Assembly: GCA_030618965.1 (NCBI GenBank)
Contig: JAUXCJ010000064.1
Span: forward strand, 1 to 6,499
Origin: Thiomargarita sp.
GTDB lineage: Bacteria; Pseudomonadota; Gammaproteobacteria; Beggiatoales; Beggiatoaceae
Direction: 5' to 3'
Length of the DNA stretch: 6,499 nt
Part shown: piece by piece, positions 1 to 6,499 of the stretch
Layout of the letters: each line of letters starts with the position of its first letter
Position numbering within the stretch: the first letter of the stretch is position 1
Translations under genes and position numbers: made by a program
Notes under the pieces: model-generated
Told to the model about the DNA's origin: nothing
Database searches by the model: none
The model's input: only the letters and a program-made list of their open reading frames with translations

Positions 1-118
1 GGCAACGCCCTAGATTTAATAACGTGCAACAAAAGCCCTGAAAGGGCGGTACATTATAATGTATCGCCCTTTCAGGGCTTAAATTCTAAACAAATCAATC
101 CTGGGGCGTTGCCCCAGG
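1..118. repeat. Concentric palindromic repeat element
   Basis: A near-perfect 48-nt palindrome lies at 33-80. Its arms 33-48 and 65-80 match perfectly (GCCCTGAAAGGGCG against CGCCCTTTCAGGGC), and the inner part 49-64 continues the pairing with one G-T wobble and a two-base centre. Around it, 1-9 (GGCAACGCC) is the reverse complement of 105-113 (GGCGTTGCC), with nearly the same centre as the inner palindrome, so this is probably one nested element cut by the left window edge. Positions 100-118 also form their own hairpin (8-bp stem CCTGGGGC, loop GTT). Such GC-rich palindromes in AT-rich spacers are typical of dispersed intergenic repeats or non-autonomous MITE-like elements. There is no coding potential. 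The family name is unknown to me. Confidence 0.6.
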
Positions 119-130
119 CTAGTATGTCAG

Positions 131-143
131 CCCCTTTCAGGGG
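131..143. repeat. Short CCCCTTTCAGGGG hairpin
   Basis: A 4-bp GC stem (CCCC, TTTCA loop, GGGG) repeats the CCCTTTCAGGG core of the palindrome at 65-80. It looks like a fragment or satellite of the same repeat family. From here to 361 I see no gene, no strong promoter and no other obvious structure. Confidence 0.4.
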
Positions 144-361
144 AGGGGCAATAAAATTGAGCAGAATCAGGGTGCGTAACATCAGTTAATAAGCCGTTTT
201 ATCTTGATATTCACGGTAATATTAATAACTGGCTGACCTGACATTACACTCTATTCTTTATAACGCTTTTGGGGTAGCTAATAATTTCAACTGGTTACGT
301 TAGTTTACTTTCTCTCAATATCCCATCGTTCCTCAGTATATGTAAGATAAATGAGATCCCC

Positions 362-404
362 ATTCGAGGATAAAGTTTTTTTTCAAAAAACTTTATCCTC
401 GAAT
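362..404. terminator. Perfect 20-bp hairpin, terminator-like
   Basis: Positions 362-381 and 385-404 are exact reverse complements separated by a 3-nt loop (TTC). The base of the stem is ATTCGAGGATAAAG and the top is a run of A-T pairs. On the plus strand the hairpin is followed by ACA and a T-run at 408-413. On the minus strand, the direction of the nearby operon, no T-run follows. It lies about 160 nt downstream of the last gene of the minus-strand operon. It could be an intrinsic terminator for plus-strand transcripts from the left, or an RNA 3'-end stabiliser for the operon. The structure is certain; its role is inferred. Confidence 0.45.
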
Positions 405-561
405 ACATTTTTTACAAACACTGCCTCGCCTCTTTCTTTCTGCGGTAGCAACCCAACAATTATTTTGGCATTTCACAATATACCTTGGAGGCGTAAATTG
501 GATATCGTGACACCTACACCTTAATTACCGTTTATAGTTCCTATAAGAAAAAAACGTTTAG
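405..561. other. Non-coding spacer downstream of the operon
   Basis: No convincing open reading frame, RNA gene or strong structure was found between the hairpin at 362-404 and the stop codon at 562-564. Only weak AT-rich inverted repeats occur, for example TTATAG-TTC-CTATAA at 532-546. Together with 144-361 this leaves the left 561 bases of the window free of genes. Confidence 0.5.
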
Positions 562-1242
562 TTAAACATCATATTTGTGGACATACAGTGCTTGGTAAAA
601 AGCTGTAAAACTATTGGGGCATTTTTCTTTGATAATTTTTATATCAGACAGTTCAGCAATTTCCCAACGGCTATATTTATTGTCTGGAATATTCGCTTTC
701 TGACAAATACGTTTAAAATACTGATGAGGATGATTACTTTTAGGTTCGTTCCTTTTGCCCCATATTATTTCGGGTTCATTCGGGAGTGCTTTGAAATCAC
801 TCAATCCCAATGCCGCCCAAGCTTGACTGTCACAAAGTAACCAACTTTCTGAGGCACTTTTTGGAACGCAGGCTATCCCTAAAGGAGCCGCTGCTACTGC
901 GCTAAAGCCAGCCAAGATTTCTTGGTATTTGATTTTCCATTGTTTTAAGTCTTTTGTATCAGCATCCACCATGAAAACCACAGCATCATAACCCTCACGT
1001 TTCGCAACCATCATAGCAGAAAATGCTTTATCCCCATGTCCTTTTAAACCGAATCGCTTTTTTTTACCAAAGGAGATGAGTTCCTTTCTATGTCGTGTTT
1101 CAAATACGATATTTAAATTAGGCTTGATTTTACGGATGAATTTTTGTATCCATCCTTCGTTAATTTCATAAATATTTTTGCGAGAGCAATAGACTTTTCC
1201 CCCCATATCATGTTCACCTTCTCCACAAATGAGTATTTTCAT
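562..1242 (-). CDS. TOPRIM-like DUF4276/RloB-type protein, putative nuclease partner of the ATPase
   Basis: This 226-residue protein is probably a cytoplasmic metal-dependent TOPRIM-fold nuclease or nuclease-like partner of the ATPase just upstream. Visible motifs fit that fold: a first strand ending in acidic residues (ILICGEGEHD, Glu8 and Glu10), a hydrophobic strand with a DxD pair (VVFMVDAD, Asp93 and Asp95), and a later ESWLLCD motif (Glu132 to Asp138), which is characteristic of DUF4276 proteins. The chosen start is the ATG at 1240-1242. It overlaps the ATPase stop by one base (TGATG) and has a GGGGAA ribosome binding site at 1248-1253, inside the ATPase gene, so translation of the two is probably coupled. 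A TTG one codon upstream is less likely. By analogy with RloA/RloB (AbiL), PARIS and OLD/Gabija systems, an ATPase plus a TOPRIM-like protein suggests anti-phage defence. The family assignment comes from motifs, not a search; the function is inferred. Confidence 0.72.
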   Translation of the reverse strand: MKILICGEGEHDMGGKVYCSRKNIYEINEGWIQKFIRKIKPNLNIVFETRHRKELISFGKKKRFGLKGHGDKAFSAMMVAKREGYDAVVFMVDADTKDLKQWKIKYQEILAGFSAVAAAPLGIACVPKSASESWLLCDSQAWAALGLSDFKALPNEPEIIWGKRNEPKSNHPHQYFKRICQKANIPDNKYSRWEIAELSDIKIIKEKCPNSFTAFYQALYVHKYDV

Positions 1243-2429
1243 CAAATTTCCCCGCTTTTTTCACGACGAGAAAACGCATCCAGAACCCATTGTTCTAGAG
1301 TAGAGCTTGAAGTATGAAACCAAATTTCCCCCGCGCCTTGATATTCAAAGTCTTTTTGTATTTCATTGATTTCATCAAATCCGACTGAAATCGCCGCGCC
1401 ATTCAAGTTGCGAGCGACAAAACGTATTTGTTCAGCTTTAAACCGATTGACTAAGACAGGAGAATGTGAAGTCATAATTAATTGTGCTAATTGCTCCTGA
1501 TGAATGTTCTCAATTAAATCAGGTAAAATATGAGGTTCAAGTCCATCTTCAACTTCATCAATCAATATTAGACTGATTTTCTCACTTAATTCTGGTAATG
1601 ATGCCAGTGCGATGAGACGCAAGTATCCATCACTGATATGTTCAGCCGGAATCTCATGGGTATTTGAAAAATTTTCGGCAATCTGCAAATTAATCCAACC
1701 AGTGCTTTTTTGAATCGTGTGAACTGCTTTGAGTGAGGGATAAAATAGGTTCAATCGCTTCACAATCCGCTCTTTTTGCATTTCCGAAAGTCCCGCTATA
1801 AAACCGCTTAAACCTTTACCTTGATAGCCCATATGTAAAGAAGCACCTCTAGCTCCGTGGCGCATAATCGCAGGATTCATCAATTCAAGAGAACAGATGC
1901 CTTGTCCCCATTCTCGCACGGCTTTCGCAATTGCCTGACTTTCTTCATTCTTAATGATGTCAGTATCCAACACCGAAAAAATTGAACCTGATAAGCGTAA
2001 CCCTTCTATAACCTTATCACCCACTTTGATGCCAAGGGCAGACAAAGCGAACACTTCGACTTTTTTCTGCTGGTTTTGATACTTAAGACTTTCACCTTGA
2101 TTGAGATTTTCTTTAAAGTCCCACTTCCAATCCCAAATTATTTGAGTTCCATCCTCTTTGCCAAAGGAGAGAACAGCTTCAATCAGGTGAGAACTCTTAA
2201 AAAAAGGCTTAATGCTTTCAAGTAGCCAAGCCCTCTCTTCAAAGAAACGCAACGGCTCACCTGAGATAAATGCTTGAATAAAACTCAAAAATTGTAAAAC
2301 TGTAGATTTTCCTGCCCCGTTTTTACCAATAAATACAGTAAGAGTAGGCTCGAAATCGGCATGAAAGTTATCAAGCGACTTAAAGCCATGCACTGACAAA
2401 TGGCGCAAATGCAATCTGTTGCTTACCAT
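1242..2429 (-). CDS. AAA family ATPase (ABC/SMC-like, AAA_15/AAA_21 type)
   Basis: This 395-residue ATPase resembles OLD, RecF and RloA-type proteins. It has an N-terminal strand pair ending in the P-loop GKNGAGKST (residues 35-43), a Q-loop-like glutamine two residues after it (LQFLSF), an ABC-signature-like ISDGYLR (265-271), a Walker B strand with catalytic acid (LILIDE, to about 292), a D-loop-like EDGLEP and a switch histidine in MTSHSP (His322). It has no C-terminal TOPRIM domain of its own; the next gene seems to supply it in trans. I place the start at the ATG at 2427-2429, where GGAGA (2436-2440) gives a 6-nt spacing. The longer frame to 2513 would overlap the CHAT gene by 56 nt and adds a basic stretch (with CQRTGRRLCC) ahead of the normal family start. 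The gap to the upstream CHAT gene is then 28 nt. The expected role is an ATP-dependent sensor or regulator of the partner nuclease. Confidence 0.85.
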   Translation of the reverse strand: MVSNRLHLRHLSVHGFKSLDNFHADFEPTLTVFIGKNGAGKSTVLQFLSFIQAFISGEPLRFFEERAWLLESIKPFFKSSHLIEAVLSFGKEDGTQIIWDWKWDFKENLNQGESLKYQNQQKKVEVFALSALGIKVGDKVIEGLRLSGSIFSVLDTDIIKNEESQAIAKAVREWGQGICSLELMNPAIMRHGARGASLHMGYQGKGLSGFIAGLSEMQKERIVKRLNLFYPSLKAVHTIQKSTGWINLQIAENFSNTHEIPAEHISDGYLRLIALASLPELSEKISLILIDEVEDGLEPHILPDLIENIHQEQLAQLIMTSHSPVLVNRFKAEQIRFVARNLNGAAISVGFDEINEIQKDFEYQGAGEIWFHTSSSTLEQWVLDAFSRREKSGEI

Positions 2430-2457
2430 TTTGATTCTCCGAATCGGTTGGTGATTT

Positions 2458-5400
2458 TTAAATCCCATACAACACAAACGCCGCCCAGTACGCTGGCAGT
2501 CGATACTTTTCAATTTGCAGAAATTCCCGCTTAGTTTCCGTTAAAGCCTCAATTTGACCCTTTCCATTTTTGAGTTTCTTAAAAAAGCGGCTGATAAATT
2601 CGGCAGTGCTATCATCTACCACGTTCCAAAGCGTCATCAGCGTGTTTTTGTTACCTGCCACATAAAAGGCATAAGGCAATCCCATCACTCCTTCGCCGCG
2701 CATCACTTTTCCCACCCCGGTTTGACAGGCGGACAGTACCATCAAGTCGCTTTTTAAATCGTAGCCCGGCCATTCGCCAGCGGTGACATAGCCATCCGCC
2801 TTGTCAGTGGTATCAAGTAAGTCTAAGACGAGGGCGGACAAAGCGGGAGTTTGAGGGCTGAGATAGCCATGTGTGGAGAAGACTAAGTATTTGTAACGGG
2901 TCAACGCTTTGATTTTATTGAGGCTTTGCAGTTTGGCTTCGCTTGCCTCAGCTCCTTGATAAATAGTGCTATCAGTAAACAGCTTTTTCATGGCCGCCAG
3001 TTCTTTTTTTGCACCAAGGAGATTACACCATTTGTCGTTTAACTCCTTTAAGGCACTTTGGTAGTCTTGCGGGTTTAAGGTTTCAAGGTCAATATTGGGG
3101 GCGCGTATGGCTCTATCGCAGTTTTTAGGAGGTTGCTCTGACGAGTGGTATCGCGGTGCGCCCATTGCCAACAGCGTCTTGCGGCCTTTGAGACTTTGGT
3201 AATCTTGTTCGCGTTGTTTAAGTAGTGCTAGTATTGACAGAGATTGCACGTAGCTGATTTCGTGTTTAGCGATAACGGGCTGCTCGTCTAGTATCAGGGT
3301 TTCAAACGGTATTAGTGCCAGTGCGCCATCGGGAGAAATTATCCAACGCCGGTAGTTGCCTAGACGCTCTTTTAAAGGCGCGAGGAATTTTTGGGCTAAG
3401 TCGCGGCTAATTTCATCTAAACTCTTCACTTTTTTTGGCTTTTTATCGCGGCTAGGTTTGTTACCAATGACAAAACTACCATCGGCTATTTGCCAAACCG
3501 TTTTACATTCAACTTTGGCATAGTAACAGATACTGCGTAATTGAATGACCGAATATTTGGCAGCCAATAATTCACGGTAGGTTTCCAGCGTTTGCTCAAG
3601 TCTCGCAATTTCGCCTAAGTCATGGACTTGCAAATTGCCGGTAACATCCAGCGTGAAAACCAGCACATGATTGTAGTCGCTTAGCAAATAGCTGATAAGT
3701 AGAGTGTCTGACTGGATAAGTTTTGCCCCCTCTTTAGCACCGATTATCTGTACCTCGCTAAGTTGGGCGTATTTGGGGTATTTGGCTTTTAATTCACGCT
3801 TGAACTGAGCCAATTGACTAACCAATTGGTTTTTTTCGCTTGACAAGCGAATTTTGTCATCAAGGCGATTCTTTTCTAATACTTTAGCAATCCGATTGTT
3901 TAAAAAGGCTAGACGAGCCTCAAAGTTTTGTAGTTGTTGTTGCTCTGTGGGTGTAAGTCCACTTTGCCAGGCGGCGAGTTTGGTAGCTGATGATTCTAGT
4001 AAAGTGCGGGATTTGCTCATTTCGGCTAGGCGGAAAGCGTCAATGAATCGAGATTGACGAATATACATACCGGAAAGTACAAAGTAGATAGATACCCTCT
4101 TTTTAAATAATGCTTGGCGGTTTTCGGCGGATAAATCGCCACTTCGTAACTGTTCGACGCCTTCTACAAATTTTTCAAGATGTTTAATGGTTTGATTAAT
4201 GTTGCCTTGTTTGAGATAGGCATAAGCTAACCCTCTCAGGCTAGTCAGCGTTAAAGGGTGCTTTTCTCCTAACACCTCTTTAAATAGATGGTAGCCTTTT
4301 TTAGACAGAGAAAATGCCTCAGATGAACGGCCTAAATCATTGTAAATTGAAGCTAAATTAACCAAGGCCCCCAAGTGACGAGGGTGTTTTTCACCTAACA
4401 CTTCCAAAGATAAATGATAGCCTTTTTCAAATAAAGGTAATGCCTCAGATAAATGGCCTAAATCTTTGTAGATTAAAGCGAAATTATTAAGACTTTCAAG
4501 AGTATCATAGTGTTTCTCGCCTAACACTTCGGAGCGTTGACGATAGCTTTTTTCATACAAAGGCAATGCTTTAGATAAGTGTCCTAACTGATGGTGAATA
4601 AAAGCTAAATTATTGAGGCTTTGAAGGGTATGAGGATGTTTTTCGCCTAACACTTCTTGACGCAAATAATAGCCCTTTTCAAACCAAGGGAACGCCTCTT
4701 TTAAACGACCTAAATCTTTATACATAACAGCTAAATTATTAATGCTGGTTAAAGTATGAGGATGTTTCTCGCCTAACACCTCTTGACCCAAGAGATAGCT
4801 CTTTTCAAACATAGGTAATGCTTCAGATAATCGGCCTAAATCTTGGTAAGCTAAAGCTAAATTATTAAAAATCACGAGAGTATCAGGATGTTTCTCGCCT
4901 AACACTTCTCGACGTAAGCGATATTCCTTTTCAAATAAAGGCAATGCCTCCGAAAAAAGGCCTAAATCTTGGTAAATTGAAGTTAAATTGCTGAGACTAA
5001 TCAGAGTATCACGATGTTTTTCGCCCAACACCTCTTTATACAAGCGATAAGCGTTTTTGGACAAAGGTAAGGCTTCTGATAAACGACCTAAAAGTTGATA
5101 AGTTGAAGCTAAATTATCAAGACTCATCAGGGTATTAGGATGTTTTTCACCTAAAACTTCGGAGCTAGAGCGATAACAGTTTTCAAGCAAAGGCAATGCT
5201 TCAGATAAACGGCCTAATTCACGGTAAACAATGGCCAAATTATTAAGGATATCCAAGGTATCAGGATGTTTTTCGCCCAACATCTTTTTTGTTAAGTGAT
5301 AGCCGTTTTCAAACAAAGGCAAAGCCTCGGATAAGCGGCCTAAGACGTGGTAAATTGCCGCCAAATTATTCAGGCTGGTAAGTGTGTTAGGGTGTTGGTG

Positions 5401-5604
5401 GCCGAGTATTTCAACCCTGATTTTAAAGGCTTCTTCAGCCAAGGGCAGTGCTTTTTGAAATTGTCCTTGCTGATAATATTGGATAACTTGGTTGTTATAG
5501 ATTTTCGCTAATTCTAGCTGTTCTTCTTGGGTAGCTGCTTGGGCAACCGAAGTCATTAAACCCAAACAAACGATTATCCAGAAAAACCATTTTTTTAGTT
5601 TCAT
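2458..5604 (-). CDS. Exported TPR-repeat CHAT-domain (caspase-like) protein
   Basis: The protein has 1048 residues. Residues 1-23 are a classical signal peptide: MKLKK, a hydrophobic core and the cleavage motif AQA before Ala24. No lipobox is seen, so a periplasmic or secreted protein is expected. Residues 34-453 hold ten 42-residue TPRs of the kinesin-light-chain type (TPR_10/TPR_12), nine of which carry LGEKH; a degenerate unit follows (454-495). A further helical part and a coiled coil (about 551-608) lead to the C-terminal CHAT domain (about 730-1047). This domain shows ISPDGALALIPFE, the catalytic His in FSTHGYLS (His912) and the catalytic Cys in LSACQTG (Cys960), so the caspase-type His-Cys dyad is intact. 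CHAT domains are clan CD cysteine peptidases; TPRs bind a protein partner or regulator. The substrate is unknown. The ATG at 5602-5604 has an AAAGGAG site (5611-5617) at 6-nt spacing. The ATPase gene follows after 28 nt, so co-transcription is likely. Confidence 0.9.
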   Translation of the reverse strand: MKLKKWFFWIIVCLGLMTSVAQAATQEEQLELAKIYNNQVIQYYQQGQFQKALPLAEEAFKIRVEILGHQHPNTLTSLNNLAAIYHVLGRLSEALPLFENGYHLTKKMLGEKHPDTLDILNNLAIVYRELGRLSEALPLLENCYRSSSEVLGEKHPNTLMSLDNLASTYQLLGRLSEALPLSKNAYRLYKEVLGEKHRDTLISLSNLTSIYQDLGLFSEALPLFEKEYRLRREVLGEKHPDTLVIFNNLALAYQDLGRLSEALPMFEKSYLLGQEVLGEKHPHTLTSINNLAVMYKDLGRLKEAFPWFEKGYYLRQEVLGEKHPHTLQSLNNLAFIHHQLGHLSKALPLYEKSYRQRSEVLGEKHYDTLESLNNFALIYKDLGHLSEALPLFEKGYHLSLEVLGEKHPRHLGALVNLASIYNDLGRSSEAFSLSKKGYHLFKEVLGEKHPLTLTSLRGLAYAYLKQGNINQTIKHLEKFVEGVEQLRSGDLSAENRQALFKKRVSIYFVLSGMYIRQSRFIDAFRLAEMSKSRTLLESSATKLAAWQSGLTPTEQQQLQNFEARLAFLNNRIAKVLEKNRLDDKIRLSSEKNQLVSQLAQFKRELKAKYPKYAQLSEVQIIGAKEGAKLIQSDTLLISYLLSDYNHVLVFTLDVTGNLQVHDLGEIARLEQTLETYRELLAAKYSVIQLRSICYYAKVECKTVWQIADGSFVIGNKPSRDKKPKKVKSLDEISRDLAQKFLAPLKERLGNYRRWIISPDGALALIPFETLILDEQPVIAKHEISYVQSLSILALLKQREQDYQSLKGRKTLLAMGAPRYHSSEQPPKNCDRAIRAPNIDLETLNPQDYQSALKELNDKWCNLLGAKKELAAMKKLFTDSTIYQGAEASEAKLQSLNKIKALTRYKYLVFSTHGYLSPQTPALSALVLDLLDTTDKADGYVTAGEWPGYDLKSDLMVLSACQTGVGKVMRGEGVMGLPYAFYVAGNKNTLMTLWNVVDDSTAEFISRFFKKLKNGKGQIEALTETKREFLQIEKYRLPAYWAAFVLYGI
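4246..5505 (-). repeat. 126-bp tandem repeats encoding ten TPR units
   Basis: Ten in-frame units of exactly 126 bp encode residues 34-453 of the CHAT protein. The unit encoding LGEKHP recurs at strict 126-bp spacing, for example near 4255, 4381, 4507, 4633, 4759, 4885, 5011, 5137, 5263 and 5389. The first unit (5380-5505) is the most diverged. The DNA is conserved as well as the protein: GTGTTAGGCGAAAAACATCC with few silent changes occurs in most copies, which suggests recent duplication or homogenisation. The least conserved residues are around the end of the second helix (positions 27-30 of each unit), where a binding surface could vary. Confidence 0.9.
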
Positions 5605-5610
5605 TATCTT

Positions 5611-5617
5611 CTCCTTT
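5611..5617 (-). promoter_or_regulatory. Ribosome binding site of the CHAT gene
   Basis: AAAGGAG on the minus strand lies 6 nt before the ATG at 5602-5604. It supports that start, which also gives a complete signal peptide. It is only 7 nt from the end of the 41-bp inverted repeat, so RNA structure could influence its access. Confidence 0.75.
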
Positions 5618-5624
5618 CATAGTC

Positions 5625-5817
5625 AGAATCACGGATTTTACGGATTTCACAGATTTCGCGGATTAAAAAAAACGGTAGTGTCATCTTGTTAAGAGCCAAC
5701 CTCGCGGATTTGATAGATTGCACAGTTGCGTGGATTAAAAAAAACATAATATACTGATTTAAAAAGTTAAAATCAGTAATCCGCGAAATCTGTGAAATCC
5801 GTAAAATCCGTGATTCT
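5625..5817. repeat. Perfect 41-bp inverted repeat made of nonamer units, with a third diverged copy
   Basis: Arms 5625-5665 and 5777-5817 are exact reverse complements, 111 nt apart. Each arm is itself a degenerate 9-bp tandem repeat around CGGATTTTA, CGGATTTCA, CAGATTTCG and CGGATTAAA. A third, diverged copy in direct orientation lies at 5703-5745; it shares the end GTGGATT or GCGGATT followed by A8 and C with the first copy (5630-5673), minus one base. A further 9-bp stem (TACTGATTT at 5752-5760 with AAATCAGTA at 5770-5778) abuts the right arm. In RNA the arms could form a long hairpin between the upstream gene and the CHAT gene. Possible roles are a transcript boundary, RNA stability, or simply a dispersed repeat. 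No convincing promoter is visible in this spacer. Confidence 0.8.
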
Positions 5818-5855
5818 AATCTTTGATCCTTATGGTATTGGTGAATTACGCTGCG

Positions 5856-6499
5856 CTAATCCACTGAAAAATCATCCAAAATCAAATGTGTCTCAAAATC
5901 CTTTCGCACCTCATTGTCTTGCATCGTAGCTAATTGTCGCCAGATTTCCAATCGCCAATTTTTACTCTCATCAAGCAACAAGGTGGCGAACACCTGAAAT
6001 TTGTCGGCTTTAGGATCAAGCGGAAAAGGCGGCACTGTAAAAATCAGCTTTTTCCGATAAGGCTCAATCTTGGTTGATGAAATCGTCAATGTGTATGGTT
6101 GATTCACAGTGGGATTTTCCACTAGCAGAACAAACGTGTTGGTCTCCACTGTTTTCTGCACAATTCGCTCTCCAACCGGGTTAGTCACTTCCACTTGATA
6201 CGGTGGCTTTCCACCAGCCCAAAAAAGTGGAATCGCCCCGTCATGCCAAAACAAAAAAAACGGGTAATCAAAACCTTCACTGGCAGCGAGCGACATGCGA
6301 AGCTGTAGAGGTTTGTCGGCCTGTTTGCTTCTGGTAAATACAGAAGTCACTGTCACGGTGATTGGTGCTTTTAGTGTCAATTTCTGATACAGCCGTTCAG
6401 TACTTTCTTTGAAGCGACACCAAGGACCACAGGGGTCTTTGAGTGCTTTCACATGATAGTATTGACCAGCAATGAGTGTTTCTTCTTTTCCCCCTTCAC
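5856..6499 (-). CDS. C-terminal part of an unrecognised protein with a beta-rich, Ig-like segment (5' end outside window)
   Basis: The frame is open to the right edge: codons upstream of the GTG at 6450-6452 read EGGKEETLIAGQYYH without a stop or a good start, so that GTG is most likely an internal valine and the gene is truncated by the window. At least 213 residues are visible, ending at TAG (5856-5858). I do not recognise the family. The middle part (FWAGGKPPYQVEV, then alternating polar and hydrophobic strands to YTLTISSTK) looks like an Ig-like or other beta-sandwich domain. The C-terminal part (about 55 residues, with FPLDPKADKF, then LLLDESKNWRLEIWRQLA and an acidic tail) looks helical. 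No membrane segment is seen; the N-terminus and any signal peptide are missing. It lies 251 bp upstream of the CHAT gene on the same strand, so it may be a partner of that exported protein, but the repeat-rich gap leaves co-transcription open. Confidence 0.6.
   Translation of the reverse strand, partial: EGGKEETLIAGQYYHVKALKDPCGPWCRFKESTERLYQKLTLKAPITVTVTSVFTRSKQADKPLQLRMSLAASEGFDYPFFLFWHDGAIPLFWAGGKPPYQVEVTNPVGERIVQKTVETNTFVLLVENPTVNQPYTLTISSTKIEPYRKKLIFTVPPFPLDPKADKFQVFATLLLDESKNWRLEIWRQLATMQDNEVRKDFETHLILDDFSVD

Noticed and set aside
548..567. Minus-strand terminator at the end of the TOPRIM-like gene (GTTTAACTAAAC followed by seven T)
   Set aside because: The T-run is good, but the stem is only four to five base pairs, mostly A-T, and overlaps the stop codon; too weak to call.
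577..840. Plus-strand open frame of 87 codons
   Set aside because: It lies antisense within the TOPRIM-like gene, has no family resemblance, and its composition reflects the opposite strand.
1243..1245. TTG start one codon upstream for the TOPRIM-like gene
   Set aside because: The adjacent ATG at 1240-1242 is the stronger start and gives the usual stop/start overlap TGATG.
2430..2513. Longer ATPase start at 2513, overlapping the CHAT gene by 56 nt
   Set aside because: The ATG at 2427-2429 has a good GGAGA site at 6-nt spacing, and the normal family N-terminus begins there; the extra 28 residues look like read-through of the CHAT gene's end in another frame.
2554..2757. Plus-strand open frame of 67 codons
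   Set aside because: It is a shadow of the CHAT domain coding sequence, covering the codon of the catalytic Cys960 on the other strand.
3854..4057. Plus-strand open frame of 67 codons
   Set aside because: It is a shadow of the coiled-coil region of the CHAT protein.
4246..5505. Regularly spaced repeats as a CRISPR array
   Set aside because: The whole 126-bp unit is repeated and translates in frame into TPRs; there are no unique spacers.
5746..5751. TATTAT as a -10 box for the CHAT gene on the minus strand
   Set aside because: No acceptable -35 box lies about 17 nt upstream, and such AT-rich hexamers are frequent in this spacer.
6413..6432. CGPWC motif resembling a thioredoxin active site
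   Set aside because: Thioredoxins have CxxC with two residues between the cysteines; here there are three, and no thioredoxin fold sequence surrounds it.

Overview
The window looks like an accessory stretch of a moderately AT-rich Gram-negative genome. The style (an exported TPR-CHAT protein, an ATPase/TOPRIM-like pair, dense palindromic intergenic repeats, nonamer repeats built on CGGATTT) reminds me of large sulfur bacteria of the Beggiatoa/Thiomargarita type (Gammaproteobacteria, Thiotrichales). That is an impression from gene style only; no marker gene is present to prove it.

Layout, all genes on the minus strand, so the order of transcription runs from right to left: (1) 5856-6499, the C-terminal part of a gene that enters from beyond the right edge, with an Ig-like or other beta-rich segment; (2) 5605-5855, a repeat-rich intergenic region with a perfect 41-bp inverted repeat that ends 7 nt before the ribosome binding site of the next gene; (3) 2458-5604, a 1048-residue protein with a signal peptide, about ten 42-residue kinesin-light-chain-type TPRs, a coiled-coil linker and a C-terminal CHAT caspase-like peptidase domain with His912 and Cys960; (4) 1242-2429, a 395-residue ABC/SMC-type AAA ATPase whose start I move inward from the longest frame; (5) 562-1242, a 226-residue TOPRIM-like protein of DUF4276/RloB type, whose start codon overlaps the ATPase stop codon; (6) 1-561, a non-coding stretch with a concentric palindromic repeat element at 1-118 and a perfect 20-bp hairpin at 362-404.

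The tightly coupled ATPase and TOPRIM-like genes resemble a split OLD/Gabija-like or RloA/RloB-like (AbiL) and PARIS-like anti-phage module. The CHAT gene lies only 28 nt upstream on the same strand, so a three-gene CHAT + ATPase + TOPRIM operon is possible. The CHAT protein carries an export signal, however, which argues against a simple cytoplasmic effector role. Whether it belongs to the same functional unit is the main open question of this window.
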